The position numbers and the translations under genes are program-made. Under the pieces are notes generated by a model that was given only the letters and a program-made list of their open reading frames with translations, was not told where the DNA came from and searched no databases. A stretch of DNA of 64,000 nt, taken from NCBI GenBank assembly GCA_036489885.1, contig DASXEW010000003.1, positions 1,116,001-1,180,000 on the forward strand. The letters are read 5' to 3'. The stretch's first letter is position 1. Every line of letters starts with the position of its first letter. This DNA comes from Candidatus Baltobacteraceae bacterium. GTDB taxonomy: Bacteria > Vulcanimicrobiota > Vulcanimicrobiia > Vulcanimicrobiales > Vulcanimicrobiaceae. Positions 58,790 to 64,000 of this stretch are shown piece by piece.

Positions 58790-59263
58790 ATGTTTGCGGG
58801 TCGGCGTTTTCCGGAGGCGTTTGCGCTCGTCGTACTGCTGGCGAATGCGGTACTGATACTGGTTTCGTATCATTCGTTACCCGCCATGGTGCCCACGCAC
58901 TTCGGCGCAAGAGGCGATCCGGGGCGCTATGGGGCCAGATGGACGGTCTGGATGACCTTCGCGTTCAGCGCGGTTATGTATCTCGTTCTGAGCGCAACTG
59001 CGCGCATCCCGATCCAGTACACGAATCTTCCGGTGAAACTTACCGACGAGAATCGGGGGCGGATTGCGGTTCTCGTTCGCGAGATGATTAGCTGGGTCAA
59101 AGCATGGGTGCAAGTCATAGCTTACACGTTGACCGCAATGGTGATCCGCGCTGCGGAGACGTCGCGCCCCCAATTTGCACTCACGATGATAGAGTACGCG
59201 GTTACCTTTGCGCTCCTCGCAACCTGTGGGATTTACGCCATTCGTATGCGGCGCGCGGCTTAG
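58790..59263 (+). CDS. DUF1648 membrane protein
   Basis: The 157-aa protein has about four helices with the DUF1648 segment L-P-A-M-V-P-T-H-F-G-A-R-G-D-P between helices 1 and 2. Family members are small integral proteins of unknown role. It is divergent from comM with 49 bp between. Its stop overlaps the convergent VOC gene stop by 4 nt. Confidence 0.8.
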   Translation: MFAGRRFPEAFALVVLLANAVLILVSYHSLPAMVPTHFGARGDPGRYGARWTVWMTFAFSAVMYLVLSATARIPIQYTNLPVKLTDENRGRIAVLVREMISWVKAWVQVIAYTLTAMVIRAAETSRPQFALTMIEYAVTFALLATCGIYAIRMRRAA

Positions 59264-59628
59264 TTTTCGATTAGCTCGATGCGGTTCCCGAACGGGTCGA
59301 GAACGTAGCAGTGGCGTTTGCCTTCAAACGGTTGCTCGTCATGTACGACGGCGACGGAACGTGATTCAAACCGCTTGAGCAGACCGTCATAGTTGGAGCA
59401 GCGGAACGCCGGATGTGCCTTGGTCGCCGGCTGAAAATCTTTGTCGACGCCAAGGTGAACCTTGATCTCGCTGCTCTTCAGCCAAAGGCCACCGCGTTGC
59501 TTGAGCTCCTCGGGTTTCGGAATCTCTTCGAGCCCGATGATGTCGACGTAAAATGTGCGCGCGCGACCTTCGCCGCCCGCGGGCATCGCGAGCTGCAAGT
59601 GATCGAGTCGCACGAACGGTCCGGTCAT
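59260..59628 (-). CDS. VOC family protein
   Basis: The 122-aa protein has H-L-Q-L-A-M-P near the start and Y-V-L-D-P-F-G-N-R-I-E-L-I-E at the end, as in glyoxalase-like proteins. The likely first metal ligand is in V-R-L-D-H-L-Q. I chose ATG at 59628 because the longer frame to 59742 is translated dispersed repeat (R-C-H-P-E-G-S-R-H) and is not part of the fold. Substrate unknown. Confidence 0.83.
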   Translation of the reverse strand: MTGPFVRLDHLQLAMPAGGEGRARTFYVDIIGLEEIPKPEELKQRGGLWLKSSEIKVHLGVDKDFQPATKAHPAFRCSNYDGLLKRFESRSVAVVHDEQPFEGKRHCYVLDPFGNRIELIEN

Positions 59629-59637
59629 TCTCTCTGT

Positions 59638-59704
59638 CCCTCGACTACGCGCCTTCGGCGCTACGCTCGGGATGACAAGGTGTCGACTACCCTCGGGATG
59701 ACAC
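59638..59704 (+). repeat. Dispersed repeat, copy C (tandem, 1.5 units)
   Basis: A full unit at 59638-59678 (CCCTCGACTACG, GCGCC-TTC-GGCGC hairpin core, CTACGCTCGGGATGACAA) is followed at once by a shorter one (GTCGACTACCCTCGGGATGACAC, 59682-59704, lacking the core). The second unit encodes the last residues S-S-R-G and the stop of the minus-strand GNAT gene. Confidence 0.75.
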
Positions 59705-60169
59705 CTCTCGAATTGCCATGTGTGATTCGTTGTTGAAGCCAAGACTTTCGTAAATCGAGCGTCCCACTTCCGTCGGACTCAAGGTGATTTTGCGAACCCC
59801 GCGCGCACGCGCGTTGGCAACGGCTTCCCGCACGAGCTCCGTCGCATAGCCGCGACGGCGCAGTGACGGAACGACGTAGACGCCGGCAATCTCAGCGTGC
59901 AGCGAGCTCGACGGATAGGGTAGACGGTTCCAGAAAAGCGCGCACGCACAGCCCGTCGGAACACCGTCTTCGATCAGGATCCATGCGGCCATGCGGTCTT
60001 GTGAGAGCAGCTCGAAGAGCTCGCTGGCGGCACGCGGCAGAAATCGTTCGCGCTCCGACGGAGTGCATAGGCCCATCTCGACGAGGCTTGCAAACCGCAA
60101 GCCCGCCAGATCCCAAGCATCAGCGGCCTGGGCGGCCCGTAAAACGATGTTCGATTGCATGTCGATCAC
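59687..60169 (-). CDS. GNAT family N-acetyltransferase
   Basis: The 160-aa GNAT protein has the loop V-P-S-L-R-R-R-G-Y-A-T-E-L-V and the helix end S-I-Y-E-S-L-G-F. GTG at 60169 follows GGAGAG, with the ATG at 60160 as alternative. Its C-terminus S-S-R-G and stop come from repeat copy C. Acceptor unknown. Confidence 0.8.
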   Translation of the reverse strand: MIDMQSNIVLRAAQAADAWDLAGLRFASLVEMGLCTPSERERFLPRAASELFELLSQDRMAAWILIEDGVPTGCACALFWNRLPYPSSSLHAEIAGVYVVPSLRRRGYATELVREAVANARARGVRKITLSPTEVGRSIYESLGFNNESHMAIREVSSRG

Positions 60170-60180
60170 GATTTCTCTCC

Positions 60181-60213
60181 GGAAAAAAGAAGAGCGCGCC
60201 GTTTCCGGCGCGC
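60181..60213 (-). terminator. Rho-independent terminator (minus strand) without a known upstream gene
   Basis: On the minus strand GCGCGCC and GGCGCGC form a 7-bp GC stem with a GGAAAC loop, followed by TCTTCTTTTTT. It ends a leftward transcript that begins somewhere in 60214-60490, where no standard gene is found. Confidence 0.75.
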
Positions 60214-60241
60214 CCATGCTTCTCAATCTTCGCTTCGTCGC

Positions 60242-60322
60242 TCAGCCAAAAGCGTCGAAGCCCAGTGCGAGATGCATGGGCAAGACGAACGGTCGGCGCG
60301 GGAGCGGTTGATGGGAAAACAT
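60242..60322 (-). CDS. Possible small ORF (26 aa) ahead of a terminator
   Basis: The only short frame directly before the minus-strand terminator encodes M-F-S-H-Q-P-L-P-R-R then P-F-V-L-P-M-H-L-A-L-G-F-D-A-F-G. It has no clear Shine-Dalgarno, so it may be chance and the transcript may be a small RNA. The whole 60227-60490 stretch otherwise holds only the terminator and the inverted repeat at its right end. Confidence 0.25.
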   Translation of the reverse strand: MFSHQPLPRRPFVLPMHLALGFDAFG

Positions 60323-60454
60323 CGCGCGCACACTTCTGAGCACAGCCAGCTGCAGTCCTTTTTTAGCTGGGCAAGACGAATGTCGCCGGGTCCCGAACTC
60401 GTATCTGCTACTCAATGAGACTCCAAAAAGCGGCTGAAATCCACGAATTTCGCC

Positions 60455-60498
60455 TTCTCCACAGCGCCCACAGGCCTTTCCGGCAGCGCTGTGGATAA
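60455..60498. promoter_or_regulatory. 13-bp inverted repeat with two DnaA-box-like sites over the metB-like start
   Basis: TTCTCCACAGCGC (60455-60467) and GCGCTGTGGATAA (60486-60498) are inverted with one mismatch and an 18-nt spacer. The right arm contains a perfect DnaA box (TGTGGATAA), the left a one-mismatch box. The GTG start codon lies in the right arm. Confidence 0.5.
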
Positions 60499-61690
60499 CG
60501 AACATGTCGATACCGCCGCGGTACACGCCGGGCGCTTTACAAATCCGACAAATCCAGGATCATCGCCGCCTTTATATGCTGCCTCATCGTACGTCTTTCG
60601 CGACTTGGATGAGATGGAAGCGATCTACGCGGGCGAGGAAAAAGGCGCGATATATGGACGCTATGGTGGTCCAAATGCTGCTCAATTTGCAGAAGCCATC
60701 GCCGAATTGGAGGGTGCGGAGGCCGCGGTTGCTACCGCTTCAGGAATGGCGGCGATCGACGCAGCCTGGGGACCGCTGGTCCGCGCGGGCGACCGGATCG
60801 TGGCAAGCACAGAACTTTACGGTGGCACCTACGATTTACTTGAGAAAGACTATCGACAACGGGGCGTTGAGGTCGATTTTGTTCCACAGGGCGACCTCGA
60901 AGGGCTGAAAAGCGCTCTGGATGGCCGTCCGGCCAAAATCGTCCACGTCGAGACCCTGACCAATCCCCTCATTAAAGTCACCGAGCTCGAAGCAGTCGCC
61001 CGGCTCGCGCATGCGGCGGGTGCGATTTGCACGGTCGACGCGACCTTCACCACACCGATTCTGGGACGCCCGGTCGGGCTCGGCGCGGACCTGGTTGTCC
61101 ACAGCGTCGGTAAGTACATCGGCGGTCACGCGGACGTCGGCTGCGGCGTTCTTTCCGGCCGTAGGGAGATGATCGCGCCGGCTGGCGCCTGGGTGATCCG
61201 CAAGGGTACGCCGATCTCGCATTTCGACGCGTGGCTTGCGCTGCGCGGCCTGCGTACGCTTGCGCTGCGAATGGTGCGCCACAGCGAAAATGCGCAAGTG
61301 ATTGCTGGCTTTTTGGCACAGCACGACGCGATCGCCGCCGTCTACCATCCGTCACTGCCCGCACATCCGCAGCATGCGCTTGCAAAGCGACTCTACCCGC
61401 GCGGTACCGGCGGAATGTTGACGTTTGACGTGCGCGGCGGCAAGCAAATGGTAGATGGCTTTTTGCGCGCGCTCAGGCGCGTTCAGATCGTCCACAGCCT
61501 CGGCGAAGTCGCAACGACGATCTCGTACAGCTGCCGTTCCTCGCACCGCATGCTGTCCGAACAGCAGCGCAACGAGCTTGGCGTCAGTGAATCGACATTG
61601 CGCCTCTCCTGCGGTATCGAAGATGCGCGCGACATCACAAGTGATTTGGAAAAAGCGCTCGCCGAGGCAGGCAGCGCAGCCCGCGTATAG
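60491..61690 (+). CDS. Cys/Met metabolism PLP-dependent enzyme
   Basis: The 399-aa protein matches the cystathionine gamma-synthase/lyase, O-acylhomoserine sulfhydrylase group. It has P-P-L-Y-A-A-S-S-Y early, Y-G-R-Y-G-G-P-N, A-T-A-S-G-M-A-A-I and the PLP lysine in V-V-H-S-V-G-K-Y-I-G-G-H-A-D. The usual S-A-T-K at the lysine is S-V-G-K, so the exact reaction is uncertain. GTG at 60491 has no clear Shine-Dalgarno and sits in a large inverted repeat. It lies 15 bp before a sugar ABC transporter operon. Confidence 0.85.
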   Translation: MDNEHVDTAAVHAGRFTNPTNPGSSPPLYAASSYVFRDLDEMEAIYAGEEKGAIYGRYGGPNAAQFAEAIAELEGAEAAVATASGMAAIDAAWGPLVRAGDRIVASTELYGGTYDLLEKDYRQRGVEVDFVPQGDLEGLKSALDGRPAKIVHVETLTNPLIKVTELEAVARLAHAAGAICTVDATFTTPILGRPVGLGADLVVHSVGKYIGGHADVGCGVLSGRREMIAPAGAWVIRKGTPISHFDAWLALRGLRTLALRMVRHSENAQVIAGFLAQHDAIAAVYHPSLPAHPQHALAKRLYPRGTGGMLTFDVRGGKQMVDGFLRALRRVQIVHSLGEVATTISYSCRSSHRMLSEQQRNELGVSESTLRLSCGIEDARDITSDLEKALAEAGSAARV

Positions 61691-61705
61691 CGAAGCGCTC
61701 AATCA

Positions 61706-62635
61706 ATGAAAACAGCCGTACTCGCCGCCTTTATGGTCGGAGCGGTTCTCGCCACGGGTTGCAACAAACCCGCAGCGACCAGCTCAACGTCCGGTTCGAA
61801 AACGATCGGCGTATCGATTCAAAATCGCGAAGCCCAGTTCTACCAGGATATGCAGAACGGGATGCAGGCCGAGGCCTCCAAGTACGGTTACACGCTCAAA
61901 GTAGTCGACGCCAGCCGCGACAATTCAAAGCAGCAATCGCAAGTCGAAGACTTTATTTCGCAGCACGTAGATGCAATCGTGCTCACGCCGTACGACTCGC
62001 AAGCCATCGGTAGCGCGATCGTGGAGGCCAACAACGCCAAGATCCCGGTGTTCACCGCTGACATTGCGAGCACATCGAACGTCGGCGACGTCGTCTCGCA
62101 CATTGCAAGCGACAACGTGCAGGGTGGCGAACAGGCCGGCAAATTAATTTGCGCCGGAATGGGGAGCGATCCGGGCCCCGTTGCGATCATCGACGAGCCC
62201 GAAGTGACGAGCGTGCAAGATCGCGTCAGAGGCTTTAAAGAAGCGATCGCCTCAGGCTGCCCGAGCGCCAAGATCGTCGCGGACATTAGCGGCGGGGGCC
62301 AACGCGATAAGGCTAGCTCTGTTATGGAAGATCTCTTACAGTCGCACAAAGATCTGCGCGCCGTTTTCGGCATCAACGATGACTCGGCGCTGGGCGCGGC
62401 CAAAGCCGTTCAAGCTGCGAACCTCACCGGCAAGATCATCATCGTTGGGTTCGATGCTACGCCGGAAGCGCGCACCGCAATTCAACAGGGTGCAATGTAC
62501 GGCGATGCCGTTCAACATCCGGAAGACATCGGCAAGCTGACGATCGATGCGATCCATGATTATTTCGGCGGGAAGACGCCGGAAAAACGCATCGCCGTCA
62601 ACGTCGGTCAGTTCACGAAAGCGGACATCAAGTAA
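61706..62635 (+). CDS. Sugar ABC transporter substrate-binding lipoprotein (RbsB type)
   Basis: The 309-aa protein has a lipoprotein signal (V-L-A-T-G-C-N, Cys19) and a type I periplasmic binding fold. It shows Q-N-R-E-A-Q-F-Y-Q-D-M, D-A-I-V-L-T-P-Y-D-S, F-T-A-D-I, G-I-N-D-D-S-A-L-G-A and V-G-F-D-A-T-P. These are standard for ribose/xylose-type sugar binders. The ATPase gene follows 3 nt after its stop. The exact sugar is unknown. Confidence 0.88.
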   Translation: MKTAVLAAFMVGAVLATGCNKPAATSSTSGSKTIGVSIQNREAQFYQDMQNGMQAEASKYGYTLKVVDASRDNSKQQSQVEDFISQHVDAIVLTPYDSQAIGSAIVEANNAKIPVFTADIASTSNVGDVVSHIASDNVQGGEQAGKLICAGMGSDPGPVAIIDEPEVTSVQDRVRGFKEAIASGCPSAKIVADISGGGQRDKASSVMEDLLQSHKDLRAVFGINDDSALGAAKAVQAANLTGKIIIVGFDATPEARTAIQQGAMYGDAVQHPEDIGKLTIDAIHDYFGGKTPEKRIAVNVGQFTKADIK

Positions 62636-62638
62636 GTT

Positions 62639-64000
62639 ATGGATAGCCCGCTGCTTCGAATGCGCGGGATCGTCAAGACGTTTCCCGGCGTCAAGGCGTT
62701 AAGCGGTGTCGACCTCGACGTCAGCGCCGGCGAAGTCCATGCGCTCGTTGGTGAAAACGGCGCCGGCAAATCGACCCTGATGAAGATTCTCGCCGGCGCG
62801 CAACCCGCGGATTCGGGAACGATCGAAGTCGACGGTAGGGTCGTGACGATCAACGGGCCTCGCGACGCCGAGAATCTCGGCATCGGGATGATTTATCAAG
62901 AATTCAATCTCGTCCCTGATCTCAATGCGATTCAAAACATCATGCTCGGACACGAGCCGGTCCGAGGAATCTTCCTCGACACGAAAGCTGCGATTCAAAT
63001 CGGTACCGAAGCGCTCGCGAAGCTCGGTGTAACGCTTCCGCTCGATCAGCCGACCCGTTTCCTTTCGGTTGCGCAGCAGCAGATGATCGAGATTTGCAAG
63101 GCGATTGCGCGCAAAGCGCGCGTCCTGGTTCTCGACGAGCCGACCGCCGCGCTGACCGAGCGCGAGATAGACAATCTCTTCAAGCTAATCCGTTCGCTCA
63201 AAGCCGGGGGCGTTTCGTTCATCTACATCTCCCACCGGCTCGAGGAGCTACCGCAGATCGTCGATCGAATCACAATCTTGCGCGACGGTCATTCCATTGA
63301 AACGGCGCCGCTTGCCGACATGCCTCGGGACAAGATGGTCAATCTGATGGTCGGCCGTACGCTCGACACGCACTTTCCGGAGCTGCCGGCTGTCCCGAGC
63401 GACGCGCCGGTCGTTCTCGAGGTCAAGGACTTGCGGAGCGGCATCGTCGCCGGTGTGAGCTTCGACGTTCATGCCGGAGAGATTATTGGTCTTGCGGGCC
63501 TGGTCGGCGCGGGACGTACGTCAATCGTGCGCGCCATCGCCGGCGCCGATGTTCCGGAGAGCGGTAGCGTGCGTGTTGACGGACAGCAGAAACGCATAGT
63601 CTCGCCCTCGAGCGGAATCCGAGCCGGTATTGCGCTCATTACCGAAGACCGAAAAGGTCAAGGGCTCGTACTCGGAATGTCCGTTCGCGAGAATACGACG
63701 CTCGCGCATCTTGAGGACTTCGTCGCACGCGATCTTCTGATCGATCGGCCGAAAGAAATCGACGTCACCACTCGGGAGGTCACGGAGCTGCGCATTCGCA
63801 CGCCTTCCACCGAGCAAATCGTTCGCAATCTCTCCGGCGGAACGCAGCAAAAAGTCGTGCTCGCAAAGTGGCTGATCGGCAAAGCCCGCGTCTTTCTCTT
63901 CGATGAACCGACGCGCGGCATCGACGTGGGCGCGAAAACAGAGATTTATGGCCTGATGATTGAATTGATGAAGCACGGGGCGGCGATCGTCATGGTCTCG
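62639..64000 (+). CDS. Sugar ABC transporter ATP-binding protein (RbsA/MglA type), 3' partial
   Basis: The frame is open from ATG 62639 to the window end (454 codons), so the C-terminus is missing. It has two ABC domains. The first has Walker A G-E-N-G-A-G-K-S-T and Walker B V-L-V-L-D-E-P-T. The second has a weakened Walker A (G-L-V-G-A-G-R-T), signature L-S-G-G-T-Q-Q-K and Walker B F-L-F-D-E-P-T-R-G-I-D. This tandem form powers sugar import with a single permease type. It follows the substrate-binding gene and precedes, presumably, the permease outside the window. Confidence 0.9.
   Translation, partial: MDSPLLRMRGIVKTFPGVKALSGVDLDVSAGEVHALVGENGAGKSTLMKILAGAQPADSGTIEVDGRVVTINGPRDAENLGIGMIYQEFNLVPDLNAIQNIMLGHEPVRGIFLDTKAAIQIGTEALAKLGVTLPLDQPTRFLSVAQQQMIEICKAIARKARVLVLDEPTAALTEREIDNLFKLIRSLKAGGVSFIYISHRLEELPQIVDRITILRDGHSIETAPLADMPRDKMVNLMVGRTLDTHFPELPAVPSDAPVVLEVKDLRSGIVAGVSFDVHAGEIIGLAGLVGAGRTSIVRAIAGADVPESGSVRVDGQQKRIVSPSSGIRAGIALITEDRKGQGLVLGMSVRENTTLAHLEDFVARDLLIDRPKEIDVTTREVTELRIRTPSTEQIVRNLSGGTQQKVVLAKWLIGKARVFLFDEPTRGIDVGAKTEIYGLMIELMKHGAAIVMVS

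Noticed and set aside
59629-59742. N-terminal extension of the VOC protein
   Set aside because: The extension is a translation of the dispersed repeat and precedes the natural family start.
60490-60498. Chromosomal replication origin suggested by DnaA boxes
   Set aside because: Only two boxes are present, with no AT-rich unwinding region and no dnaA, dnaN or gidA genes nearby.

Overview
The window is 64 kb of high-GC (about 60 % by eye), densely packed bacterial chromosome. I see no phage, insertion sequence, CRISPR array, rRNA or tRNA. Genes sit on both strands and are often joined by 4-nt ATGA or GTGA overlaps. The gene set suggests an aerobic, diderm heterotroph: pyruvate dehydrogenase, HemQ, an RND efflux pump, a LolA-like protein, lipoproteins and Tat substrates. 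Some features (a DUF1800/DUF1501 pair, many short tail-to-tail overlaps, PDZ-7TM-GAF proteins) remind me of Candidatus Eremiobacterota (WPS-2) or a neighbouring phylum. That placement is inference; no rRNA is present to confirm it.

Layout. 1-8 kb: a cytochrome b561/molybdenum oxidoreductase pair, small enzymes, then a leftward cluster of an acyl-CoA carboxylase beta subunit, a PDZ-7TM-GAF membrane protein, a Crp/Fnr regulator and a Tat-exported thioredoxin. 8-15 kb: DUF1800 and DUF1501, a polyhydroxyalkanoate (PHA) module (MaoC hydratase, PhaQ-like repressor, phasin), a GNAT/metallo-beta-lactamase pair and an osmC-usp pair. 15-19 kb: a two-component system followed by a predicted surface protein, plus an unannotated 46-codon gene with its own RBS and terminator. 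19-26 kb: an eight-gene overlapping operon, pyrK-pyrD-pyrF-pyrE-hisC-GNAT-AI-2E permease-hydrolase. 26-30 kb (leftward): nrdR-dut-panE-argS behind a promoter with an NrdR-box-like operator. 30-37 kb: dprA-hemQ and an RND efflux pair. 37-43.3 kb: aceE-aceF behind a set of TTGGATGG repeats, then a second PDZ-7TM-GAF protein. 43-49 kb: glutathionyl-hydroquinone reductase, a LolA-like protein, an aminotransferase and small redox or cupin genes. 49-55 kb: NiCoT transporter, SDR and TRAP transporter genes. 55-64 kb: EamA exporter, comM, small enzymes, a Cys/Met PLP enzyme and the start of an Rbs-type sugar ABC operon that runs off the window.

The most striking item is at 46115-46867. A glutaredoxin-DinB fusion reads through an in-frame TGA exactly at the first redox cysteine (P-G-U-S-S-C). 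A 7-bp hairpin with a G-first apical loop follows 17 nt downstream. This looks like an unannotated selenoprotein; a normal ORF caller sees only the DinB part.

Other unusual items are probable CTG start codons (nrdR, panE, one GNAT), an arginyl-tRNA synthetase lacking both histidines of its HIGH motif, and a metallo-hydrolase with no standard start codon. A dispersed 35-40 bp repeat family supplies stop codons for two genes. Finally, a 13-bp inverted repeat carrying two DnaA-box-like sites encloses a start codon.
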